NCBI RefSeq assembly: GCF_030525755.1
Contig: NZ_JAUNEC010000032.1
Location: forward strand, 1 to 19,382
Source: Alysiella sp.
Lineage (GTDB): Bacteria; Pseudomonadota; Gammaproteobacteria; Burkholderiales; Neisseriaceae
Length of the DNA: 19,382 nt
Reading direction: 5' to 3'
Part shown: positions 1 through 7,066 of the stretch, piece after piece
Numbering within the stretch: position 1 is the first letter of the stretch
Layout of the letters: each line of letters starts with the position of its first letter
Translations under genes and position numbers: made by a program
Notes under the pieces: model-generated
What the model saw: the letters and a program-made list of their open reading frames with translations, nothing else
The model's database searches: none
What the model was told of the DNA's origin: nothing

Positions 1-3000
1 CGCAACCCCACCGATGTGGAATTGATGATGTTCGCGCAAGCCAATTCCGAGCATTGCCGCCACAAAATTTTCAATGCCGACTTTGTGTTAGATGGCGAAA
101 AACAAGAAAAATCGCTGTTCCGCATGATACGCGACACCCACGAAAAATCGCCCAACGGCACCATCGTTGCCTACAAAGACAATTCTTCGGTGATTGAGGG
201 CGCAAACATCGCGCGTTTTTACCCCAATCCCAATCATCAAGCCTATGAATTTCATGATGAAAACACCCACATCATCATGAAAGTGGAAACCCACAACCAC
301 CCCACCGCCATCGCCCCATTCGCTGGCGCGGCAACGGGTGCAGGGGGCGAAATCCGCGATGAAGGCGCAACAGGTCGCGGCTCACGCCCCAAAGCGGGTT
401 TGACGGGCTACACGGTTTCCAATTTGCACATTCCTGATTTTAAACAAAAATGGGAAATTCCCTACGGCAAACCGCACCACATCGCCTCGCCTTTGGACAT
501 CATGATGGACGCGCCCATTGGCGGTGCGGCTTTCAACAATGAATTTGGTCGCCCCAATTTATTGGGCTATTTCCGTACTTTTGAAATGGCGCATTCAGGC
601 AGCGTGCGCGGTTTTCACAAGCCGATTATGATTGCAGGCGGATTGGGCAATATTCAAGCCGAACAAACACATAAACACGAAATTCCCGCAGGTGCATTGT
701 TAATCCAACTGGGCGGCAAGGGCATGCTCATCGGTTTGGGCGGTGGAGCAGCGTCATCGGTGGATACAGGCAGCAACGCGGCGGATTTGGATTTCAACTC
801 CGTGCAACGCGGCAACCCCGAAATTGAACGCCGCGCCCAAGAAGTGATAGACCGTTGCTGGCAACTGGGCGCGGACAAAAATCCGATTATTTCCATACAC
901 GATGTGGGCGCAGGCGGTTTATCCAACGCTTTCCCCGAATTGGTCAATGACGCTGGACGTGGCGCGGTGTTCAAATTGCGCGATGTGCCTTTGGAAGAAC
1001 ACGGTTTGTCGCCCATGCAAATTTGGTGCAACGAGGCGCAAGAGCGTTACGTTTTGGCGATTTTGCCTGAAAATCTTGAATTGTTTACAAAAATTTGTGA
1101 ACGCGAACGTTGCCCCTTTGCCGTAGTCGGCACGGCAACCGATGACGGTCATTTGCAGGTGCGCGATGATGTGTTTGGCAACAATCCTGTGGATTTGCCT
1201 TTGAATGTGTTGTTGGGCAAACCGCCAAAAACCACACGCACGGATAAGTTCAGGCAGCCTGAAAAACGCGCGTTCCAATCACAACAATATGATTTAACAG
1301 AAAGTGTTTACCGCGTTATGCGTTTGCCAGCCGTTGCCAGCAAACATTTTCTGATTACCATTGGCGACCGCACCGTAGGCGGCATGACCCACCGCGACCA
1401 AATGGTTGGCAAATATCAAGTGCCAGTTGCCGATTGCGCGGTAACGCTGATGGGTTTCCAAACCCACAAGGGCGAGGCGATGAGCATGGGCGAAAAACCA
1501 CAACTCGCCTTATTTGACGCGCCCGCCTCGGGCAGAATGTGCGTGGGCGAGGCAATGACCAACATCGCCGCCGTGAACATTGGCGACATCGGCAACATCA
1601 AATTGTCCGCCAACTGGATGGCAGCCTGTGGCGTAGAGGGCGAAGACGCGAATTTGTATCGCACCGTGCAATCGGTTTCCCAATTTTGTCAAACACTTGG
1701 CGTGAGCATTCCTGTGGGCAAAGACAGCCTGTCCATGAAAACCGTGTGGCAGGAAAATGGCGAAAACAAAGCCGTTGTTTCGCCTTTGAGTTTGATTGTG
1801 TCCGCATTTGCGCCTGTGCAAGATGTTCGCAAAACCGTTACGCCCGATTTAAAACCGATTGAAAACAGCGTGTTATTGCTGATTGATTTGGGCATGGGCA
1901 AATCGCGCATGGGCGGTTCGGCATTGAGCCAAGTGTGGAACGATTTGGGCGGCGAAAGCCCCGATATTGACGCAGGCAGCCTGAAAAAATTCTTTGATTT
2001 AATGCAAATTTTAATCAATGAAAACAAAATCTTGGCATACCACGACCGTTCCGATGGCGGCTTGTTGGCAACGGTGGCGGAAATGGCGTTTGCAGGGCGT
2101 TGTGGCATCGTGTTGGATTTGAACGAAGATTTTGCCATGGAAAAACTCGTGAACAATGTGTCGGATTTGGACATTTTGTTCAACGAAGAATTGGGCGCGG
2201 TGTTGCAAATTCGCGCGGAAGATTTGCAGTATATTCAAGCACTTTTTGAAAATCACGATTTTGCCGAAACCATTTACCAAATCGGTGCGGTTGAGCCCAA
2301 TCACACGCAAATGCGCATTGAAAGCGATGAAAATCACGTTTTTGATTTACTGGATTTGCAAAAAGCGTGGCAGGAAACATCTTACCAAATCCAAAAATTG
2401 CGCGACAATCCAGCGTGTGCCGACAGCGAATTTGCCTTGATTGGCGATGAAAAAGCGCGTTTGTTTGCCGATTTGCCCTTTGATTTGAAAGAAGACGTTG
2501 CCGCGCCCTACATTTCAGGCAGCCTGAAACCGAAAATCGCCATTTTGCGCGAACAGGGCGTGAACGGTCATTTGGAAATGGCGGCGGCGTTCCACCGCGC
2601 AGGTTTCCAAGCGATTGATGTGCATATGTCTGATTTAATGGCAAATCGCGTGAAATTGTCCGATATGCAAATGTTGGCAGCCTGTGGCGGATTCAGCTAT
2701 GGCGATGTGTTGGGCGCGGGCGAAGGTTGGGCGAAATCCATTTTGTTCCACCCCAGATTGCGCGATGAGTTTGCCGAATTTTTCAACAATCCCAATACCT
2801 TAACTTTGGGCGTGTGCAACGGTTGCCAAATGGTCAGTGTGTTGGCGGAAATCATTCCCAACGCGCAAAATTGGGCAAAATTCAAGCGCAATCAATCGGA
2901 ACAATTTGAGGCGCGTTTGAGCATAGTGCAAGTGCCTGATTCGCCATCGTTAATTTTGCGTGAAATGCGTGGTGCGATGTTGCCTGTGGTCGTGAGTCAT

Positions 3001-3306
3001 GGTGAGGGGCGAGCGGATTTTGGGCATTTAAATTCAAATGGTGCTGTGCCAAATGATGTGAACATCGCCCTGCAATATGTGGACGGCTGGGGTCAAGTTA
3101 CGCAAGAATATCCTTTAAATCCAAATGGTTCGCCCAACGGCATTGCGGGCATTACCACAACGGACGGTCGCGTTACGATTATGATGCCGCACCCCGAACG
3201 CGTGTTCCGCACCGCGCAGATGAGTTGGTGTCCCGATGAGTGGCGCGAGCATGAGTTGAGCGCGTGGTATCGCTTGTTTGCGGGGGCGCGTAAGGCTTTG
3301 GGTTAA
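1..3306 (+). CDS. purL: Phosphoribosylformylglycinamidine synthase, 5'-truncated by window edge
   Basis: Fourth step of de novo purine synthesis: converts FGAR to FGAM using ATP and glutamine-derived ammonia, in the cytoplasm. The open frame runs from base 1 (visible start RNPTDVELMMFAQANSEHCR), so roughly the first 200 residues of this ~1,300-residue single-chain PurL lie outside the window. About 1,101 residues are visible. The FGAM-synthetase core has the conserved VETHNHPTAIAPF-type stretch near residue 93. The C-terminal class I glutamine amidotransferase domain has the nucleophile Cys in GVCNGCQM (visible residue 939) and the His/Glu pair in MPHPERVFR (1064/1066). The gene is visibly GC-richer than avtA and the genes after it, with many CGC and GCG codons. 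Three uptake-sequence copies lie inside it. The frame is intact to TAA. Confidence 0.97.
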   Translation, partial: RNPTDVELMMFAQANSEHCRHKIFNADFVLDGEKQEKSLFRMIRDTHEKSPNGTIVAYKDNSSVIEGANIARFYPNPNHQAYEFHDENTHIIMKVETHNHPTAIAPFAGAATGAGGEIRDEGATGRGSRPKAGLTGYTVSNLHIPDFKQKWEIPYGKPHHIASPLDIMMDAPIGGAAFNNEFGRPNLLGYFRTFEMAHSGSVRGFHKPIMIAGGLGNIQAEQTHKHEIPAGALLIQLGGKGMLIGLGGGAASSVDTGSNAADLDFNSVQRGNPEIERRAQEVIDRCWQLGADKNPIISIHDVGAGGLSNAFPELVNDAGRGAVFKLRDVPLEEHGLSPMQIWCNEAQERYVLAILPENLELFTKICERERCPFAVVGTATDDGHLQVRDDVFGNNPVDLPLNVLLGKPPKTTRTDKFRQPEKRAFQSQQYDLTESVYRVMRLPAVASKHFLITIGDRTVGGMTHRDQMVGKYQVPVADCAVTLMGFQTHKGEAMSMGEKPQLALFDAPASGRMCVGEAMTNIAAVNIGDIGNIKLSANWMAACGVEGEDANLYRTVQSVSQFCQTLGVSIPVGKDSLSMKTVWQENGENKAVVSPLSLIVSAFAPVQDVRKTVTPDLKPIENSVLLLIDLGMGKSRMGGSALSQVWNDLGGESPDIDAGSLKKFFDLMQILINENKILAYHDRSDGGLLATVAEMAFAGRCGIVLDLNEDFAMEKLVNNVSDLDILFNEELGAVLQIRAEDLQYIQALFENHDFAETIYQIGAVEPNHTQMRIESDENHVFDLLDLQKAWQETSYQIQKLRDNPACADSEFALIGDEKARLFADLPFDLKEDVAAPYISGSLKPKIAILREQGVNGHLEMAAAFHRAGFQAIDVHMSDLMANRVKLSDMQMLAACGGFSYGDVLGAGEGWAKSILFHPRLRDEFAEFFNNPNTLTLGVCNGCQMVSVLAEIIPNAQNWAKFKRNQSEQFEARLSIVQVPDSPSLILREMRGAMLPVVVSHGEGRADFGHLNSNGAVPNDVNIALQYVDGWGQVTQEYPLNPNGSPNGIAGITTTDGRVTIMMPHPERVFRTAQMSWCPDEWREHELSAWYRLFAGARKALG
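1249..1263. repeat. DNA uptake sequence (15-mer TTCAGGCAGCCTGAA) in purL
   Basis: Full 15-base near-palindrome. It reads AGGCAGCCTGAA on + and AGGCTGCCTGAA on -. In frame it encodes FRQPE, in a linker-like part of PurL. Confidence 0.85.
1974..1985 (+). repeat. DNA uptake sequence AGGCAGCCTGAA in purL
   Basis: The only copy in the window that matches AG-kingDUS but not AG-simDUS, because the flanking TT is missing. It is read as (A)GSLK in PurL. Confidence 0.7.
2514..2528. repeat. DNA uptake sequence 15-mer in purL
   Basis: Exact TTCAGGCAGCCTGAA, read as SGSLK, at the junction leading to the glutamine amidotransferase domain of PurL. Confidence 0.85.
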
Positions 3307-3312
3307 AATGAA

Positions 3313-3399
3313 AAATACGCTGATATTTCCGTATGCCAGTTGCTGCATTTTTAATTGTGGTATATAGATGGTTTAGCAATCGGTTGTATCAGCGTATTT
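3313..3399. repeat. 13-bp perfect inverted repeat around 61 nt, downstream of purL
   Basis: AAATACGCTGATA at 3313-3325 is the exact reverse complement of TATCAGCGTATTT at 3387-3399. The symmetry continues imperfectly outward to the purL stop codon on the left and a T-rich stretch on the right. It could be a long-stem transcription terminator for purL or a miniature inverted-repeat element. The 61-nt interior is long for a simple terminator. The structure is seen; its role is inferred. Confidence 0.5.
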
Positions 3400-3465
3400 A
3401 TTTTGATTTAAGAACTTGTTTGCGGATTTTTTGGTGGTTGTGATGAATCGCAATCACTTTGTCTT

Positions 3466-3480
3466 TTCAGGCAGCCTGAA
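3466..3480. repeat. DNA uptake sequence 15-mer, purL-avtA intergenic
   Basis: Exact TTCAGGCAGCCTGAA, about 50 bases before the avtA start. Confidence 0.9.
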
Positions 3481-3530
3481 ACCGATTTTTCATAAGAAAA
3501 ACAATCATTGATTAGATTAAAGGAATAAAC

Positions 3531-4826
3531 ATGCGATTTTCCAAATTTGGACAAAAATTCACACAAAAAAGCGGTATTTTGCAACTGATGGACGATTTGG
3601 GACAAGCTTTGGCACAAGGTGGTGACATCAAAATGTTGGGTGGTGGTAATCCAGCGCGTATTGAAGCGGTGGATGCGGCATATCGTGAGCGTTTACATAT
3701 TTTAAGTTATGAAAATCAAGCTGCTATGGCTTTAGATAGCGCACTCAATTATTCTACACCACAAGGCGATAAGGGGTTGATTGATGAATTGGTTTTGTTT
3801 TTCAAACGTGAATATGGTTGGCAGGTGCTTCCTGAAAACATTGCGTTGACCAATGGCTCGCAAAACGCTTTTTTCTATTTGTTTAATTTATTTGGTGGCG
3901 AATTTGAAACAGGGCGCAAGCGTATTTTGTTGCCTTTGTCGCCCGAATACATTGGTTATGCCGATGTGCATACTGAAGGTAGTCATTTTGTTTCTGTGCG
4001 CCCGAAAATTGAGCAGGTGCAGCACAAGGGTAAAGACGGTTTTTTTAAATACCGCGTGGATTTTGATGCTTTGGAGAGCTTGCCTGATTGGGAACAAGGC
4101 AGCATTGGCGCCATTTGTTGTTCCCGGCCCACCAATCCAACAGGTAATGTGCTGACCGATGAGGAAATGACACGTTTGGACACATTGGCACACAAACATG
4201 GCATTCCTTTGATTGTGGACAATGCCTATGGTGCACCATTTCCCAACATCATTTACAGTCCAGCCACATTAAAATGGCATGAAAACATGATTTTGTGTTT
4301 CAGTTTGTCCAAAATTGGTTTACCTGGATTGAGAACAGGTATTGTGTTGGCAAATGCAGAAGTGGTGCAAGCCATCAGCAGCCTAAATGCCATTATCAAT
4401 CTCTCGCCCACACGTTTTGGGGCGGCAATTGTTGCGCCGATGTTGGCAGATGGTAGTCTGAAAAAACTGGCAGATGATGTGATTCAGCCTTTCTATCAAA
4501 CACAAGCGGAATTTGCAGTGCAATGTTTGCAACACGAATTTGATGGCTATCCTTTGCACATTCATCAACCAGAAGGTGCGATTTTCTTATGGATGTGGTT
4601 TGAGGACTTGCCTGTTTCCAGTCAAAAATTGTATGAAATCTTGAAAGAACAAGGTGTATTAATTATTCCTGGTGAAAACTTTTTTGTTGGTTTAGATATT
4701 GAAAATTATCCCCATGCTCATCAGTGCATACGAATGAGTATTGCGGCAGACAAAAATGTTTTGGCACAAGGTATTGCTCAAATTGGCATCAGTGTGCGTG
4801 CGCTTTATGACCAACAGGCTGCCTGA
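3531..4826 (+). CDS. avtA: Valine--pyruvate aminotransferase
   Basis: PLP-dependent fold-type I transaminase that interconverts valine/2-oxoisovalerate and alanine/pyruvate, feeding alanine and branched-chain amino-acid pools in the cytoplasm. It has 431 residues, normal for AvtA. The N-terminus MRFSKFGQKFTQKSGILQLMDD and the MLGGGNPARI stretch are typical of the family. The NPTG motif is near residues 202-205, the cofactor Asp is D230 in LIVDNAYG, and the Schiff-base Lys is K261 in FSLSKIGLPGLRTG. The start is supported by AAAGGA at 3519-3524, six bases ahead. The stop codon TGA lies inside an uptake sequence. It appears to be a single-gene unit, followed by a hairpin at 4835-4863. Confidence 0.95.
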   Translation: MRFSKFGQKFTQKSGILQLMDDLGQALAQGGDIKMLGGGNPARIEAVDAAYRERLHILSYENQAAMALDSALNYSTPQGDKGLIDELVLFFKREYGWQVLPENIALTNGSQNAFFYLFNLFGGEFETGRKRILLPLSPEYIGYADVHTEGSHFVSVRPKIEQVQHKGKDGFFKYRVDFDALESLPDWEQGSIGAICCSRPTNPTGNVLTDEEMTRLDTLAHKHGIPLIVDNAYGAPFPNIIYSPATLKWHENMILCFSLSKIGLPGLRTGIVLANAEVVQAISSLNAIINLSPTRFGAAIVAPMLADGSLKKLADDVIQPFYQTQAEFAVQCLQHEFDGYPLHIHQPEGAIFLWMWFEDLPVSSQKLYEILKEQGVLIIPGENFFVGLDIENYPHAHQCIRMSIAADKNVLAQGIAQIGISVRALYDQQAA

Positions 4827-4827
4827 A
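4816..4827 (+). repeat. DNA uptake sequence AGGCTGCCTGAA overlapping the avtA stop
   Basis: Exact AG-simDUS. It encodes the final Ala-Ala and provides the TGA stop (4824-4826) of avtA. Confidence 0.85.
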
Positions 4828-4834
4828 AATCCAA

Positions 4835-4863
4835 TTACTCTGCTTAAAATTTAAGCAGAGTAA
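4835..4863. terminator. Hairpin downstream of avtA
   Basis: Perfect 13-bp stem (4835-4847 with 4851-4863, core ACTCTGCTTAA / TTAAGCAGAGT) with a 3-nt loop, starting 9 bases after the avtA stop. There is no clear T-tract on the + strand, so termination efficiency is uncertain. Confidence 0.55.
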
Positions 4864-4895
4864 AAATCTTGTGTACCACAAACCATTTAGCGCAT

Positions 4896-4904
4896 TTATC
4901 CACA
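4896..4904 (+). promoter_or_regulatory. DnaA-box match TTATCCACA upstream of dnaG
   Basis: Exact match to the high-affinity DnaA box (TTATCCACA) in the avtA-dnaG gap, about 250 bases ahead of the dnaG start. It is flanked by two short dyads built from TTGTG/CACAA (4869-4881 and 4924-4936). A nine-base match can be chance. The context, upstream of primase with a second exact copy upstream of priA, makes it worth recording. Confidence 0.45.
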
Positions 4905-4965
4905 GACTTTCCACTTTGCCAACCACAAGTCTTGTGTATGGTTGTTGAAAAATCATTTTTAATTT

Positions 4966-5072
4966 TACAATCGTTTCAAATTAAAATAGTACAGCGTTGC
5001 CAATGCCCTTATGTACTAGGTGTACACGGCGGGTGTTGTTACCCTGTTCTCTTTAAATTTGAAACGACTATA
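4966..5072. mobile_element. Correia-like miniature inverted-repeat element (about 107 bp)
   Basis: The ends are TACAATCGTTTCAAATT (4966-4982) and AATTTGAAACGACTATA (5056-5072). These are inverted repeats matching at 15 of 17 positions, with a perfect 12-bp inner core. The outer TA dinucleotides are as expected for TA-targeting (Tc1/IS630-type) elements. The interior carries AGTACAGCGTTGCC, similar to a stretch I recall from neisserial Correia repeats (GTACGGCGTTGCC), and an inner AGTACA/TGTACT dyad. It encodes no protein. Assignment to a named family is inference. The right terminal repeat contains the likely -35 box of dnaG. Confidence 0.55.
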
Positions 5073-5088
5073 AAAATGACCATATAAT
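5059..5088 (+). promoter_or_regulatory. Predicted sigma70 promoter for dnaG
   Basis: -35 TTGAAA at 5059-5064 (5 of 6 consensus), an 18-base spacer, and -10 TATAAT at 5083-5088 (6 of 6). The predicted leader before dnaG is about 57 nt and contains an uptake sequence. The -35 box lies within the right terminal repeat of the miniature element, while the -10 lies in flanking DNA. Confidence 0.6.
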
Positions 5089-5127
5089 GAAATTGTCCGT
5101 ACTGTGAAAAAACAACCATACCGACCA

Positions 5128-5142
5128 TTCAGGCTGCCTGAA
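5128..5142. repeat. DNA uptake sequence (15-mer, T-centred) ahead of dnaG
   Basis: TTCAGGCTGCCTGAA, the reverse complement of the common 15-mer, ending 10 bases before the dnaG start codon. Confidence 0.85.
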
Positions 5143-5152
5143 ACATTCAATC

Positions 5153-6922
5153 ATGATACCACGCGATTTTATTGACGAACTTTTGTCTAAAACCGACATT
5201 GTTGATGTCATCGAACCTTATGTGCCGCTGAAAAAAAGCGGTGTAAACTACATGGCTTGCTGCCCGTTTCACAAAGAAAAATCGTCCTCTTTTTCCGTTA
5301 GTCCAAGCAAGCAGTTTTACCATTGCTTTGGTTGTGGCGCACACGGTTCAGCGATTGGTTTTTTGATGGAACATCAAGGCTTGTCGTTTCCCGAAGCCGT
5401 ACAAATTCTTGCTGACAGAGTAGGCATGACCGTACCGCGTGTGAAAGGTATGCAGCCTGAAAACCCTGCCGAACGTGAACGGCGCAAACAACAACAGCGA
5501 AGTTTGGAACAAACGGTAGATACTGCCACCGCATTTTTCAGGCAGCAACTGCCGCTTAATGTCCAAGCACAAGCTTATTTAACACAACGTGGCTTATCGG
5601 CAGAAATCATTGCGGCTTATGGCATCGGTTATGCGCCTGATTCTTGGACACCATTAGCACAAGTTTTCCAACCTTACCCCAATGCCGAATTGATACAAAG
5701 TGGCATGGTTCTGGACAATGAAGGTCGCCAATACGACCGTTTCCGTCATCGCATCATGTTTCCCATTCGCAACGCCAATGGTCAAACGATTGGTTTTGGT
5801 GGGCGTGTATTGGACGATTCCAAACCCAAATATTTGAACTCGCCCGATACCCCTTTGTTTGACAAAGGAAAAAATCTATATGGCTTATACGAAAGTCGTG
5901 CTGCCGTTAAAGAAGCAGGGCGGATTTTGGTGGTGGAGGGCTATATGGACGTGGTTGCTTTGGCGCAATTTGGTATAGGCTATGCCGTTGCTGCTTTAGG
6001 TACAGCAACCACAGCTGAACACATTAAATTACTGATGCGCCAAAGCGATGACATTTATTTTTGTTTTGACGGTGATACAGCAGGACGTAAAGCCGCATGG
6101 CGTGCGCTGGAAAACGCTTTACCACAATTGAAAGACGACAAAACCCTGCATTTTTTGTTCCTGCCTGAAAACCACGACCCCGACAGTTATGTGCGTGAAC
6201 ACGGCAAACAACGTTTTGAAGAAATTCTGTTGCATCAAAGCAAAACATTGTCTGCCTATTTTTTTGATGCACTTACCGAAAATGTGGATTTACAAAGCCA
6301 AGAAGGTAAAGCCGAATTGGTTAAAACTGCCACCCCCTCGCTCGCGCAAATCAGTGCCCCCACTTTATCTTTCTTATTGAAACAACAATTAAGTGATTTA
6401 GTGGGTATAGACCCAAGCAATTTGGCACATTTAATGGGACAAGCTTCGCCACAACGTCATGTACAAAATAAAAATTACAAACTGCCACGCGAAAGTTTCA
6501 GGCAGCCTGAAATACCCACTTTGGTGCAAAAACAAATCCGCACGCTTTTGCTCAATCCAGAATGGGCTCAATATGTGGTTTTTCCTGATTATTTGAGTTC
6601 ACAAGGCGATTTTGCCTGTTTGCAGGCATTGGCTGATGTGTTACGTCAAAAACAAGGTATGGACGCAGCACGCGCTACCGAATATTTTCGTGATACGCCA
6701 TTTGCTGCCACATTAAACCACATTTTCCGTCGCACCATCAGCGTAAACAATAAAGATGAATTGAATGACAACAGTGAAGCAAAGTGCCAAGAGTTTCAAG
6801 ATGGCATAAGTAAATTGGTGCAGTCGTTAAAAGCAGAGCAAGTCCAATTTTTAAAACAAAAAGGTGCAGCATTAAGCGATGATGAAAAACATTTGTTGAT
6901 GCGCTTGTTGATGAATAAATGA
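5153..6922 (+). CDS. dnaG: DNA primase
   Basis: Makes the RNA primers for Okazaki fragments and leading-strand initiation, working with the DnaB helicase at the fork. It has 589 residues, normal length. The N-terminal CHC2 zinc-binding module uses C37, H40, C58 and C61 (CPFH ... CFGC). The basic polymerase segment RFRHRIMFPIRN is near 196-207. The Toprim domain has E262 (VVEGYMDVVAL) and D306/D308 (FDGDTAG). The C-terminal ~150 residues form the less conserved helicase-interaction region, and an uptake sequence sits in the linker before it (SFRQPEIPT). No good Shine-Dalgarno is visible before the ATG. The start is supported by the typical MIPRDFIDELLSKTDIVDVI. The usual neighbours rpsU and rpoD are absent; priA follows instead. 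Confidence 0.97.
   Translation: MIPRDFIDELLSKTDIVDVIEPYVPLKKSGVNYMACCPFHKEKSSSFSVSPSKQFYHCFGCGAHGSAIGFLMEHQGLSFPEAVQILADRVGMTVPRVKGMQPENPAERERRKQQQRSLEQTVDTATAFFRQQLPLNVQAQAYLTQRGLSAEIIAAYGIGYAPDSWTPLAQVFQPYPNAELIQSGMVLDNEGRQYDRFRHRIMFPIRNANGQTIGFGGRVLDDSKPKYLNSPDTPLFDKGKNLYGLYESRAAVKEAGRILVVEGYMDVVALAQFGIGYAVAALGTATTAEHIKLLMRQSDDIYFCFDGDTAGRKAAWRALENALPQLKDDKTLHFLFLPENHDPDSYVREHGKQRFEEILLHQSKTLSAYFFDALTENVDLQSQEGKAELVKTATPSLAQISAPTLSFLLKQQLSDLVGIDPSNLAHLMGQASPQRHVQNKNYKLPRESFRQPEIPTLVQKQIRTLLLNPEWAQYVVFPDYLSSQGDFACLQALADVLRQKQGMDAARATEYFRDTPFAATLNHIFRRTISVNNKDELNDNSEAKCQEFQDGISKLVQSLKAEQVQFLKQKGAALSDDEKHLLMRLLMNK
6497..6511. repeat. DNA uptake sequence 15-mer in dnaG
   Basis: Exact TTCAGGCAGCCTGAA, read as FRQPE in the linker ahead of the C-terminal domain of primase. 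Confidence 0.85.
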
Positions 6923-6935
6923 TGAATGTGTATTT

Positions 6936-6950
6936 TTCAGGCAGCCTGAA
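6936..6950. repeat. DNA uptake sequence 15-mer, dnaG-priA intergenic
   Basis: Exact TTCAGGCAGCCTGAA, 14 bases after the dnaG stop. The near-palindrome could form a short hairpin but has no T-tract. Confidence 0.9.
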
Positions 6951-7014
6951 ACCCTATTTTGCCTAAAAAATAAGCAAACTAAAAAAACACCAAGCAATCA
7001 AATGATTTGTTCAC

Positions 7015-7023
7015 TTATCCACA
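7015..7023 (+). promoter_or_regulatory. DnaA-box match TTATCCACA upstream of priA
   Basis: Second exact TTATCCACA in the window, 43 bases before the preferred priA ATG. If functional it could tie priA expression to DnaA. Chance occurrence is not excluded. Confidence 0.45.
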
Positions 7024-7066
7024 CATTATCCCAGCAATAAGCCCCATTTATTTGGGAAAACCCAGC

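Noticed and set aside
4971..5067. A 4.5S or other classic structural RNA within the avtA-dnaG gap
   Set aside because: The interior lacks the conserved GGAAGCAGCC-type core of SRP RNA. The terminal-repeat architecture fits a miniature element better.
4869..5087. 72-codon open frame ahead of dnaG
   Set aside because: Spans the miniature element and the regulatory dyads; no ribosome-binding site and no similarity recognised.
7042..7055. Small CCCA/TGGG dyad around the priA ribosome-binding site
   Set aside because: Only 4 bp of stem; expected by chance.
7007..7066. TTG start for priA giving 20 extra residues
   Set aside because: The added residues do not resemble PriA N-termini and would include the DnaA-box region. 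ATG 7067 begins MIYHHIALNTPL, which fits the family.
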